Source: Streptococcus sp. 68 (lineage in GTDB: Bacteria; Bacillota; Bacilli; Lactobacillales; Streptococcaceae). Taken from it: a stretch of DNA of 49,621 nucleotides. How positions within the stretch are numbered: position 1 is the first letter of the stretch; each line of letters begins with the position of its first letter. Made by a program: the position numbers and the translations under genes. The DNA lies in contig NZ_VMMX01000003.1 of assembly GCF_013277415.1 (NCBI RefSeq), positions 189,790 through 239,410 on the forward strand, read 5' to 3'. The notes beneath the pieces are model-generated. The model was not told the DNA's origin. It was given only the letters and a program-made list of their open reading frames with translations, and did no database searches. Shown piece after piece: positions 1 through 10,100 of the stretch.

Positions 1-42
1 CTAGCTTCCTAGTTTGCTCGCTTTGATTTTCATGGAGTATTA
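1..42 (+). repeat. BOX element, boxC end (cut by window edge)
   Basis: The first 42 bases carry the boxC end of a BOX element: CTAGCTTCCTAGTTTGCT, then TTTGATTTTCATGGAGTATT, the same words seen in the full element at 36.5 kb. One extra C-G pair interrupts the usual TTTGCTCTTTGA string. The element ends just before the ribosome binding site of the first gene. Most of the element lies upstream of the window. Confidence 0.8.
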
Positions 43-55
43 GAAAGGAGACCTC

Positions 56-1234
56 ATGACACTTCCAGTTAGAAAATCCCTACATGATGCGGTTTTACAG
101 GCTTCAAAAGCGGATACTTGGGAACAAGCTACCAAGGAATGGAATGAAGTTTCCTTGATTTTTAACGGTATCGGCCGTAGCAATTGTGTCTGTGGAAATG
201 CTATCAAGTACGCCTACGAACTCTTTAACGGCGTCACAGGACAACGTCTCTTTCCGATTGGTAGCGATTGTGTTCGGCATTTTCATCGATTGGCCCTTGA
301 CCAGCAATTGGAAGAGGAAGAAAAATTGCTCAGAAAGATTGAAAATCTGACCAGAAAAGCCCAGAAAAAGGAAAAAATCAAGGTCAATAAAAGTGACTTT
401 GACGAGCGACTTCTAAAGTGGCTCTGGGAAAAAGGTATTTTCAAACCCAATCGTGGCAATCAATTTGCACCTGAGAGAGACTACCAGCTTTTCTTAGAAG
501 TCTTTCAAGGAGGAAGTTGGACCAAGGCAGAGCCCAAGAAAAAGGCTCGGATGGAAGAAGTTCTTGAAAAATGTATCAAACCCTTCTTACTTGGAAAACC
601 AGATGACCAACTCTATCTTGTCAAGCTAGGCAAGGAGAAAATTGACTACGAGCAAGAACTCCGTATCCAGGCAGAGAAGGAGCGCAAGAAGAGGGATAAA
701 ATCGCCAAGCAATATGCAGACAATCTGGTTCTAGCTATGGGACCAGCAGAGCGTGCTTATCAAGATTACTTTGGCTTTACAGAAACCCTGACCCAAGAAG
801 AACGCAAGTGGGAGAAAATTCTTTTTGGTAAAAATCGGACAGAACGGGCTATCAAGGCCAAACAATACCAAAAAGAGTTGGAAAAAGACCAACGAATTGC
901 AGCCCAAGATCCAATTGAAAGAAAGCAGAAGCAGACCTGGCTCCTCAATGCCTATTTTCGTGATCTACCTGAAGAAAAATCCAGATTTGCTCGGCTCTTA
1001 TTAGAATATCGAAAAAGTGGTGAAGTACCCTTTTCAACTGAATACTTATCAGACCATCTGCTAGACTTTTTCTATAAAATGAAAGCCTTTGAGTTTGAAA
1101 TCGCACCAGAACAAGTTCGAGATTTTTTAAAAGAAAGCCTCCAGACAGAACATCTATCCTCAGCACAAGAAAGCTGGATAGAAGGAATTCTCCTCAACTG
1201 CATCAAACCATTTTTAGAACGATTAGTGATATGA
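56..1234 (+). CDS. Uncharacterised cysteine-containing protein (392 aa)
   Basis: I do not recognise a named family. The start ATG follows GAAAGGAG with good spacing. The N-terminal third has cysteines C44, C46 (in CVCGN) and C72 with H75 and H77 close by, a layout that could hold a metal ion, though this is inference. Residues about 85-115 and 195-215 are very rich in Lys, Glu and Arg and could form helical coils. There is no signal peptide or membrane segment, so it is probably cytosolic. It stands alone ahead of iga and is closed by a strong hairpin. I recall a conserved hypothetical gene at the same place before iga in pneumococcus, which supports its being a real gene rather than an insertion. 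Confidence 0.8.
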   Translation: MTLPVRKSLHDAVLQASKADTWEQATKEWNEVSLIFNGIGRSNCVCGNAIKYAYELFNGVTGQRLFPIGSDCVRHFHRLALDQQLEEEEKLLRKIENLTRKAQKKEKIKVNKSDFDERLLKWLWEKGIFKPNRGNQFAPERDYQLFLEVFQGGSWTKAEPKKKARMEEVLEKCIKPFLLGKPDDQLYLVKLGKEKIDYEQELRIQAEKERKKRDKIAKQYADNLVLAMGPAERAYQDYFGFTETLTQEERKWEKILFGKNRTERAIKAKQYQKELEKDQRIAAQDPIERKQKQTWLLNAYFRDLPEEKSRFARLLLEYRKSGEVPFSTEYLSDHLLDFFYKMKAFEFEIAPEQVRDFLKESLQTEHLSSAQESWIEGILLNCIKPFLERLVI

Positions 1235-1236
1235 GT

Positions 1237-1270
1237 AACACCTACCGTGGAAATTCCATGGTAGGTGTTA
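1237..1270 (+). terminator. Terminator after the 392-aa gene
   Basis: A near-perfect inverted repeat (AACACCTACC ... GGTAGGTGTT, with the inner TGGAA/TTCCA also pairing) starts directly after the stop codon. The trailing T-run is weak, so it could act in both directions or mainly protect the RNA end. Confidence 0.75.
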
Positions 1271-1436
1271 TTGTATCCCAAAAATAATATAAAACAAAGT
1301 ATGAAAACGCTCCTCAATTTTAAGACTTTTCGGTAAATAAATAGTATAATTAAGGTATACTGCCTTTTTTATAGATAATACATTAATATAATAAAAGTCT
1401 TTATAACATTTATAAATTTTATTTCAAGGAGGAATC

Positions 1437-4400
1437 ATGGAAAAGTATTTTGGTGAAAAACAGCAGCGTTTTTCATTTAGAAAATTATCAGTAGGACTTG
1501 TATCTGCTACGATTTCAAGTTTGTTTTTTATGTCTGTATTAGGTAGTTCATCTGTAGAGGCTCAAGAGACTAAAGGTGTTCACTATAAATATGTGACAGA
1601 GTCAGAGCTATCATCAGATGAAAAGAAGCAGCTTGTCTATGATATTCCAACATACGTGGAGAATGATGATGAGACTTATTATCTTGTTTATAAGTTAAAT
1701 TCTCAAAATCAACTGGCGGAATTGCCAAATACTGGAAGCAAGAATGATATGCAAACCTTGGTTGCTGGTGCTAGCTTAGCTGCTCTGGGAATTTTAATTT
1801 TTGCTGTTTCTAAGAAAAAAGTTAAGAACAAAACGGTACTACATTTAGTATTGGTTGCAGGGATAGGAAATGGTGTCCTAATTTCAGCCCATGCTTTAGA
1901 AAATAATCTTTTACTGAATTACAATACGGACTATGAATTGACCTCTGGAGAAAAATTACCTCTTCCTAAAGATATTTCAGGTTACAGATATGTTGGATAT
2001 ATCAAAGAGGGAAACATAACTTCTGAGTCTAAAGTAAATAATCAAGAAAAATCAGCAGCCACTCCTACAAAACAACAAAAGGTGGATTATAGTGTTACAC
2101 CGAATTTTGTAGACCATCCCAAAGTACAAGATATTCAGGAAGAAAAAACAGCTTCTTCAACTAAGCCGACAGAAGTTCAAGTAGTTGAAAAACCTCTTTC
2201 TACAGAATTAACGAATCCAAGAAAAGAAGAGAAACAATCTTCAGATTCTCAAGCACAATTAGCAGAACATAAGAATCTAGAAACGAAGAAAGAGGAGAAG
2301 AATTCTCCAAAAGAAAAGACTGGGGTAAATACATTAAATCCACAGGATGAAGTTTTATCAGGTCAATTGAACAAACCTGAACTCTTATATCGTGATGAAA
2401 CTATAGAGAAAAAAATAGATTTTCAAGAAGAAGTTCAGGAGAATCCTGATTTAGCTGAAGGAACTGTAAGAGTAAAACAAGAAGGTACATTAGGTAAAAA
2501 AGTTGAAGTCATCAGAATATTCTCTGTAAACAAGGAAGAAGTTTCGCGAGAAATTGTTTCAACTTCAACGACTGCGCCTGTTTCAAGAATAGTCGAAAAA
2601 GGTACTAAAAAAACTCAAGTTATAACGGAACAACCTGAGACTGGTGTAGAACATAAGGACGTACAGTCTGGAGCTATTGTTGAACCCGCAATTCAGCCTG
2701 AACTACCAGCAGCTGTAGTAACCGACAAAGGTGAACCTGCAATCCAGCCAGCGTTACCAGAAGCTGTTGTAGCCGACAAAGGTGAGCCCGAAGTCCAACC
2801 AGAGTTGCCAGAAGCTGTTGTAACAGATAAGGGTGAACCAGAACAGGTAGCCACGCTACCAGAATATACAGGTCTACAAGCTGGAGCTATTGTTGAACCT
2901 GAAAAAGTTGAACCGGAATATGCTGGAGTACAAGCTGGGGCTATTGTTGAACCTGAGCAAGTAGCCCCCCTGCCAGAATACACAGGAGTCCAGGCTGGAG
3001 CGATAGTCGAACCAGAACAAGTAGCACCCCTACCAGAATACACAGGCCCACAAGCTGGAGCTATTGTTGAACCGGAGCAGGTAACCCCACTGCCAGAATA
3101 CACAGGAGTACAAGCTGGCGCTATTGTTGAACCAGAGAAGGTAGAAGCACTTCCTGAATACAAGGGGAATATTGAGCAACTAAAACCTGAAACTCCCGTT
3201 GAGAAGCCGAAAGAAACAGATCCAGAAAAAACAATAGAACTAAGAAGTGTTTCTGATGTGGAGCTCTATAGTTATGAAGGAGATCGGTCAAGACAGCATA
3301 CAAGATTGGATAAAGTACCAGATAATAAATCTGCTTATTTCATTAAGGTGAAGTCAACTAAATTTAAAGATGTACTGCTCCCAGTTTCAAATATTGAGGA
3401 CACTACAAAAGACGGTAACGCAGTCTATAAAATTACAGCTAGATTGGAACACTTGAAGCAATCTGTAGACAATCAATACCAAGATAATTTTACTTATTAT
3501 CTTCCAAAAGTTGTTCAAAACGATAGCCCTATCTACACATCATTTAAAAAATTAGTAACTGATATGAATAGTAGACCAGATGGAACTTTTACACTGGGTG
3601 CGACCATGAATGCTCGCGAGTTTGAGTTAAATGAAAATCAAGAAAGTTATATTACAAATAACTTTACAGGGAAATTGATTGGTAGTCATCAGGGTAAACA
3701 TTATGCTATCTATAATTTGAAAAAGCCGTTATTCAATAGATTAGAACACGCTACTGTTAAGGATCTCACCTTAAAAGATGTCAATATTTCTGGTAAGAAT
3801 CATGTCGCATCAGTTGCTAAGGAAGCCACAAATTCTTCAACTTTAGATAACGTTCACGCAAATGGAATCATTGCTGGTGAGCTAGGTATCGGAGGACTTG
3901 TCCAAAAAGTTGAAAATTCTACCGTAAGTAATAGTAGCTTCACCGGAAGAATAACAAATACTTTTGTTACAACCTCTCAGTATGCAATTGGTGGTCTAGT
4001 CGGTCAATTAACTGGTACGAATGCTAGTGTAGGTCATTCTATAGCATCAGTAACTATTTCAAGTAATGCAGAACGTTCTAACCAAACCATTGGCGGAATT
4101 GCAGGTATCGTAGAAAATAATGCAACTGTAGCAAATAGTTATGCTGAAGGTGAAATAAATAATGTTAAACCATTCGCTAGAGTTGGTGGAGTTGCAGGTT
4201 CCCTATGGACACAAGACGGCGGAGCAGATGATAATACCGGCCACTTGAATAACGTTCTCAGCGATATGAATATTACAAATGGGAATGCGATTTCTGGATA
4301 CCATTTTGATGGTATGAAGCAGACAAAGGTATACAGTAATAAAGACAATAAGGTAGTTAATGTTCAAGCAGTTGGAGATGAGGTAATGTCAGTTGATTCC

Positions 4401-7082
4401 ACTGTAGAACGTGGTACTGAGATTGAAAAAGAAGCAGTTCAAGCCAAGAAAGACCAGATTACTACAAAGAAAACTATAACCGTGGAAGATTTCACAAATT
4501 CTGCTAAACAGGATGTAGATTATACCAAGGCCACTCATTATCAAGCGGCAAGAGAAGTTGCATATAAAAATATAGAAAAATTATTGCCTTTCTATAATAG
4601 AGACACCATTGTGAAGTATGGAAATCAATTGTCAGCTGATAATAATCTATTTAAGAAAGAATTGTTATCTGTTGTCGCTATGAAAAATGAGGAAGTGGTT
4701 TCAGATATTACTTCAGACAAGCACTCTATCAATCACTTATTACTACATTACAAAGATGGAACATCTGAGAAAGTAAACGTAACCTACCATAGTGACTTTG
4801 CAAATCTGGCTGAGTATACTATTGGAACTACAGGTCTAGTATACACACCAAATACTTTCCTAAAAGATTATACATCTATAATAGATAGAGTTAAAAATGA
4901 CTTAACTGCAGTACAGTATAATCCAACTGCTCTTAAGAATTTGTTAGGAATTTCGGATAATGTTAAATTAACAGAACTCTATCTAGATGAGCAATTCACT
5001 AAGACAAAAGATCACTTAACTGAAACTCTTAAAAAATTACTTTCAGTTGATGCAGCTGTTTCTGGAAATAATAGTGCTATTGACAATTACATTGTTGATA
5101 AAATCAAGCGCAACAAAGAAGCCTTGATGCTAGGATTAACCTATCTAGAACGCTGGTATGATTTCCAATTTGATAAGGCTAGCGCAAAAGATTTGCTTAT
5201 GTTCCATATGGATTTCTTTGGTAAGGGAAATACCTCTCCTCTTGATACGATTATTGAACTAGGCAAATCTGGCTACAACAATCTCTTGGCTAAAAATAAT
5301 GTGGTTACTTACAATGCCTTGTTGACTAATAACTACAGTACAAAAGATTTGTTTAGTGCTTTAGAAGGTTACCGTAAAGCATTTGCACCACATCAAACTA
5401 ACAATGAATGGTTTAAATCACAGACAAAAGCCTTAATCGTTGAAGAAAAATCTAATATTCCAGAAGTGAGGGCTAATCAGGAAAAAGTTGGCAGCAAGTA
5501 CTCTATCGGTGTCTATGATCGAATCACTAGCGACAGCTGGAAATACCGTAACATGGTACTGCCTCTACTTACCTTGCCAGAAAGATCCGTATTTGTCATT
5601 TCAACCATATCTAGTCTAGGTTTTGGTTCTTATGATCGCTATCGTAATAAAGAACATCAAGCAAATGGTGATCTAAATAACTTTGTTGAAAAGAGTGCTC
5701 ACGAAACAGCAGAGCGTCAACGAGATCACTATGATTATTGGTATCGTATTCTAGATAAGGAAGGGCGTGAGAAACTTTACCGAAATATCTTGCTTTATGA
5801 TGCCTATAAATTTGGAACTGATAATACTGAAGGAAAGGCTACAGAAGTAGCAGATTTTGATAATCCAAATCCTGCAATGAAACATTTCTTTGGACCTGTT
5901 GGAAATAAGGTTGGACATAATGGACACGGTGCTTATGCTACAGGGGATGCCGTTTATTATATGGGTTATCGTATGTTGGATAAGGATGGAGCTATCACTT
6001 ATACACATGAAATGACGCATGATTCAGATCAGGACATCTATCTTGGTGGCTATGGTCGAAGAAGTGGCTTGGGACCAGAGTTTTTTGCTAAAGGCTTATT
6101 GCAAGCACCAGACCATCCAGAAGATGCGACAATCACCATTAATTCGATCTTGAAACATTTAAAATCGGATAGTAAAGAAGGAGAACGATTACAAATACTC
6201 GATCCAACTACGAGATTTAAAGACGCGACAGATCTTCAAAAATATGTACACAACATGTTTGATGTTGTTTATATGTTGGAATATCTTGAAGGAAATTCAA
6301 TTCTTAAATTGGATACGAATCAAAAACAACAACTTCTTAGAAAAGTTACAAATGAGTATCATCCAGATCCAGATGGAAATAGTGTCTATGCAACAAATGT
6401 AGTTAAAGATTTGGCATATGCAGAAGCTGAAAAATTACATTCATTTAATGATTTGATTGAGAATAATATTATTTCGTCTAGGGAATATGCTTCAGGTAAA
6501 TACGAAAGAAATGGTTACTATACGATCAAACTATTTGCGCCGATTTATGCAGCATTAAGTAATGATAAAGGAACGCCAGGTGACCTGATGGGCCGTCGTA
6601 TAGCCTATGAACTATTAGCTGCAAAAGGATTTAAAGATGGTATGGTACCATATATCTCAAATCAATTTGAACCCGATGCTAGGGCAAATAATAAAACGAT
6701 TACCTCATATGGTAAGACCAAAGGATTAGTAACAGATACATTAGTACTTCAGAAATTATTTAATGGTCAATACCACACTTGGAGTGATTTTAAAAAGGCC
6801 ATGTATAAAGAGCGCCAAGATAAGTTTGGACAATTAAATACAGTGTCATTTAAAGATCCATCAACCCCTTGGTATAATCGAAAAATAAAGACTATTAAAT
6901 CGATAAACGAGTTAGAAAATTTAATGAGAAAAGCTGTATTGGAAGATTTAGATACACCTCATTGGGATAACTATAATCCAGAAACAGATAGTGCGGTTCA
7001 TAAGTTGAAAAAAGCAATCTTTAAAGCTTATCTTGACCAAACCGATGATTTTAGAAGTTCAATTTTTGAGAATAAAAAATAG
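1437..7082 (+). CDS. iga: IgA1 protease, M26 zinc metalloprotease (ZmpA)
   Basis: Cell-surface zinc endopeptidase. The family cleaves the hinge of human IgA1. In order: a FSFRK-type signal peptide (about 1-42), an unusual N-terminal sorting motif LPNTG at 96-100 followed by two membrane stretches, a Pro/Glu repeat region (about 404-575) with QAGAIVEPEQV units, a G5-like domain just before the repeats (about 320-395), Gly-rich GLUG repeats (about 775-930), then the M26 catalytic part. Zinc ligands are H1524 and H1528 with catalytic E1525 in HEMTH, and E1548 24 residues after H1524. At 1881 aa it is shorter than the roughly 2000-aa pneumococcal form because the linker between repeats and GLUG domain is short. 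The ATG follows AAGGAGG. Possible -10 boxes lie at 1345 and 1356, without a clear -35. The N-terminal 400 residues match my memory of pneumococcal Iga closely. Confidence 0.93.
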   Translation: MEKYFGEKQQRFSFRKLSVGLVSATISSLFFMSVLGSSSVEAQETKGVHYKYVTESELSSDEKKQLVYDIPTYVENDDETYYLVYKLNSQNQLAELPNTGSKNDMQTLVAGASLAALGILIFAVSKKKVKNKTVLHLVLVAGIGNGVLISAHALENNLLLNYNTDYELTSGEKLPLPKDISGYRYVGYIKEGNITSESKVNNQEKSAATPTKQQKVDYSVTPNFVDHPKVQDIQEEKTASSTKPTEVQVVEKPLSTELTNPRKEEKQSSDSQAQLAEHKNLETKKEEKNSPKEKTGVNTLNPQDEVLSGQLNKPELLYRDETIEKKIDFQEEVQENPDLAEGTVRVKQEGTLGKKVEVIRIFSVNKEEVSREIVSTSTTAPVSRIVEKGTKKTQVITEQPETGVEHKDVQSGAIVEPAIQPELPAAVVTDKGEPAIQPALPEAVVADKGEPEVQPELPEAVVTDKGEPEQVATLPEYTGLQAGAIVEPEKVEPEYAGVQAGAIVEPEQVAPLPEYTGVQAGAIVEPEQVAPLPEYTGPQAGAIVEPEQVTPLPEYTGVQAGAIVEPEKVEALPEYKGNIEQLKPETPVEKPKETDPEKTIELRSVSDVELYSYEGDRSRQHTRLDKVPDNKSAYFIKVKSTKFKDVLLPVSNIEDTTKDGNAVYKITARLEHLKQSVDNQYQDNFTYYLPKVVQNDSPIYTSFKKLVTDMNSRPDGTFTLGATMNAREFELNENQESYITNNFTGKLIGSHQGKHYAIYNLKKPLFNRLEHATVKDLTLKDVNISGKNHVASVAKEATNSSTLDNVHANGIIAGELGIGGLVQKVENSTVSNSSFTGRITNTFVTTSQYAIGGLVGQLTGTNASVGHSIASVTISSNAERSNQTIGGIAGIVENNATVANSYAEGEINNVKPFARVGGVAGSLWTQDGGADDNTGHLNNVLSDMNITNGNAISGYHFDGMKQTKVYSNKDNKVVNVQAVGDEVMSVDSTVERGTEIEKEAVQAKKDQITTKKTITVEDFTNSAKQDVDYTKATHYQAAREVAYKNIEKLLPFYNRDTIVKYGNQLSADNNLFKKELLSVVAMKNEEVVSDITSDKHSINHLLLHYKDGTSEKVNVTYHSDFANLAEYTIGTTGLVYTPNTFLKDYTSIIDRVKNDLTAVQYNPTALKNLLGISDNVKLTELYLDEQFTKTKDHLTETLKKLLSVDAAVSGNNSAIDNYIVDKIKRNKEALMLGLTYLERWYDFQFDKASAKDLLMFHMDFFGKGNTSPLDTIIELGKSGYNNLLAKNNVVTYNALLTNNYSTKDLFSALEGYRKAFAPHQTNNEWFKSQTKALIVEEKSNIPEVRANQEKVGSKYSIGVYDRITSDSWKYRNMVLPLLTLPERSVFVISTISSLGFGSYDRYRNKEHQANGDLNNFVEKSAHETAERQRDHYDYWYRILDKEGREKLYRNILLYDAYKFGTDNTEGKATEVADFDNPNPAMKHFFGPVGNKVGHNGHGAYATGDAVYYMGYRMLDKDGAITYTHEMTHDSDQDIYLGGYGRRSGLGPEFFAKGLLQAPDHPEDATITINSILKHLKSDSKEGERLQILDPTTRFKDATDLQKYVHNMFDVVYMLEYLEGNSILKLDTNQKQQLLRKVTNEYHPDPDGNSVYATNVVKDLAYAEAEKLHSFNDLIENNIISSREYASGKYERNGYYTIKLFAPIYAALSNDKGTPGDLMGRRIAYELLAAKGFKDGMVPYISNQFEPDARANNKTITSYGKTKGLVTDTLVLQKLFNGQYHTWSDFKKAMYKERQDKFGQLNTVSFKDPSTPWYNRKIKTIKSINELENLMRKAVLEDLDTPHWDNYNPETDSAVHKLKKAIFKAYLDQTDDFRSSIFENKK
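2640..3160 (+). repeat. Coding tandem repeats in iga (QAGAIVEPE units)
   Basis: Within iga, two repeat types follow each other: ELPxAVVTDKGEP units (about 2690-2840) and then about five units of the form PEYTG-QAGAIVEPEQV (about 2850-3160). DNA identity between units is high but not perfect, so copy number probably changes by slippage or recombination. The units lie between the G5-like domain and the GLUG region and would act as a stalk. Confidence 0.85.
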
Positions 7083-7123
7083 TTTTTACTGTTAGGAAAT
7101 AAAATTAAAGAAGGTGATTACGC

Positions 7124-10100
7124 TTGTCATTATTTAAAAAAGAACGATTTTCGATCCGAAAAATCTGTGGGATTGTTGGTTCGGTATTACTCGGAAGTAT
7201 CTTGGTTGCGCCGTCAATCATTCATGCTTCTACCTATCATTATGTTGAAAAAAGCGCTCTTATAAAGGAAGAACAAAGCAAGATTCAAGCAGGAATTCCT
7301 ACTGATAATGAGGTAACTTATGCTCTTATTTATCAGCAGGAAACTCTTCCTGCGACAGGTTCATCGACTTCTGTGCTTACAGCTTTAGGTCTATTAGCTG
7401 TTGGTAGTTTAGTCCTTTTGGTTCATAAAAATAAAAAAGTTGCTAGTCTGTTCTTAGTTACTACGATTGGACTGATTAGTCTTTCTAGTATGCAAGCTCT
7501 CGATCTAAGCAATCCTTTGAAAGCTCCAAGTAATGAAGGAGTAGTTCAAATTGCTGGGTATCGTTATATTGGATACTTACCCCTTAATGATGATGCAATT
7601 TCAGAAATTCAACATAAAGCTGAGGGGACAAAAAATGTTCCAGTATCTGAAACTCAGGAAAGTATCCCTAATGAAGCGCCTAAAGCAGAAAAACCTAAAA
7701 ATCCAGAGTCTGTAAGCACCGTTCCAAACGAGACAACTAAATCAGAGAAGCCAGAGTACACTGCACCGGTAGGCACAGTCCCTGACGAGGCGCCTAAAGC
7801 TGAGAAGCCAGAACATACAGCACCAGTTAGTGGTAATCTGGTAGAATCTGAAGTTCATGAGAAACCAGAATATACAGCTCCAATTGGCGGTAATTTAGTT
7901 GAACCAGCAGTTCATGAAAAACCAGCATACACTGAACCTGTAGGTACTGTTCCAGATGAAGCGCCTAAGTCTGAGAAGCCAGAGTACACAGCTCCTGTAG
8001 GTACAGTTCCAGATAAAGCGCCTAAAACTGAAAAACCAGAATATACCGAACCTGTAGGTGCAACAGGAGTAGACGAAAACGGAAACTTGATTGCACCACC
8101 TGTTAACGACATTCCAGAATACACTGAACCAGTAGGTACAACAGGAGTAGATGAAAACGGAAACTTGATTGCACCACCTGTTAACGACATTCCAGAATAC
8201 ACTGAACCAGTAGGTACAACAGGAGTAGACGAAAACGGAAACTTGATTGCACCACCTGTTAACGACATTCCAGAATACACTGAACCAGTATCTACAGTTT
8301 CAGAAGTTGCATCAGAAAGAGAAGAGTTGCCTTCTTTACATACCGATATCCGTACCGAGACTATTTCTAAAACGACTATAGAAGAATCTGATCCTAGCAA
8401 ATTTATAGGCGAGGATTCTGTTAGACAAGTTGGTGAGGATGGCGAACGTCAAATTGTTACTAGCTATGAAGAGTTACATGGCAAAAAAATCAGTGACCCA
8501 GTTGAAACAGTAACTATTTTGAAAGAAATGAAGCCTAAAATTCTTGTAAAAGGTACCAAAGAAAAACCTAAAGAAAAAACGGCTCCTGTTTTGACCTTAG
8601 ATAGAACAAATACAAATGTATTAAACCGATCCGCAACTCTTTCTTATCATTTAGTTAATACAGATGGAGTCACAATCAATAAAATTACTGCGACAATTAA
8701 AGATGGAAATGAAATTGTCAAAACAGTAGATTTGACTTCAGAGCAGTTAAATAAGCAGGTAGAAGATTTAAAATTCTACAAGGACTATAAGATAGAGACC
8801 ACTATGACCTATGACCGTGGCAAGGGAGAAGAAACTGCAATATTAGAAGAGAAACCACTTCGCTTGGATTTGAAAAAAGTTGAAATTAAAAATATCGCAT
8901 CTACTAATTTAGTGAAGGTAAATGACGATGGTACTGAAACACCTAGTGATTTCATGACTGAAAAACCTTCAGATGAAGATGTGAAGAAAATGTACTTAAA
9001 AATTACTAGTCGTGATAATAAAGTAACACGTTTAGCAGTTGATAAGATTGAGGTAATAACTGAAAAAGAAAAAGAACTTTATAAAATTACAGCAACCGCT
9101 CAAGATTTAATTCAACATGTTGATCCATCTAAGACTAGAAATGAATACATTCATTACATTGAAAAACCAGTTCCAAAAGTTGATAACGTTTATTATAACT
9201 TTAAAGAATTGGTAGATGCTATGAATGCTGATAAAAACGGTACATTTAAAATCGGTGCAGATTTGAACGCAGAAAATGTACCAACGCTTAATAAAGAATA
9301 TGTACCTGGGACATTTAGAGGTACATTGACCAGTGTAGAAGGTAACCAGTATTCAATTCATAACATGAAACGTCAATTATTCGGTGGTATCGAAGGTGGT
9401 TCAGTTAAAAATATTAACTTAGCAAACGTTAATATCAATATGCCTTGGATTAATGATATTTCAGCACTTGCTAATACTGTTAAAAATGCGACAGTTGAGA
9501 ATATCAAGGTTACTGGTAGCATTCTTGGAAACAATAGTATTGCTGGTATTGTTAATAAGATTGATCGTGGTGGCCTGTTAAGAAATGTAGCATTTATCGG
9601 TAAATTGCAGGCTGTTGGTGATCGTGATTGGAATTTAGCTGGTATTGCTGGTGAAATTTGGAAAGGTAACTTAGATAGAGCATATGCTGATGTAACAATC
9701 ACAGGTAAACGAGCTAGAGCTGCTGGACTTGTTGCGAAATCTGATAATGGTATGGATAATTTCACTGTAGGAAAAGAGGGCTCTGTTCGTCATTCAGTTG
9801 CTAAAGGTACAATTGACATTGATAATCCAGTTGATGTTGGTGGGTTTATCAGTTCTAACTGGGTATTAGGGCAAATTGAAGATAACGTATCAATGGTGAA
9901 AGTTTCTAAAGGTGAGATCTTCTATGGTTCAAGAAATATAGATGACGAAGGTGGTTACTTCTCAGGTAATAGACTTGAAAATGATTTCGTTGTTCGTGAT
10001 ATGAGTACAGGAGCCTCTTCATATCAACGTTCTAAACGTGTTAAAGAAATTAGTTTAGAAGAAGCTAATAAGAAAATTAAAGGGTACAATATAACAGCTA

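Noticed and set aside
2693..3163. 156-codon open frame on the - strand inside iga
   Set aside because: Mirror of the coding repeats; Ser/Gly/Thr-rich low-complexity translation, no ribosome binding site.
8060..8290. Regular repeats that might suggest a CRISPR array
   Set aside because: 78-bp units are directly tandem with no unique spacers and are in-frame protein repeats.
7912..8400. 162-codon open frame on the - strand inside the second protease
   Set aside because: Arises from the tandem repeats read backwards; no start signal.
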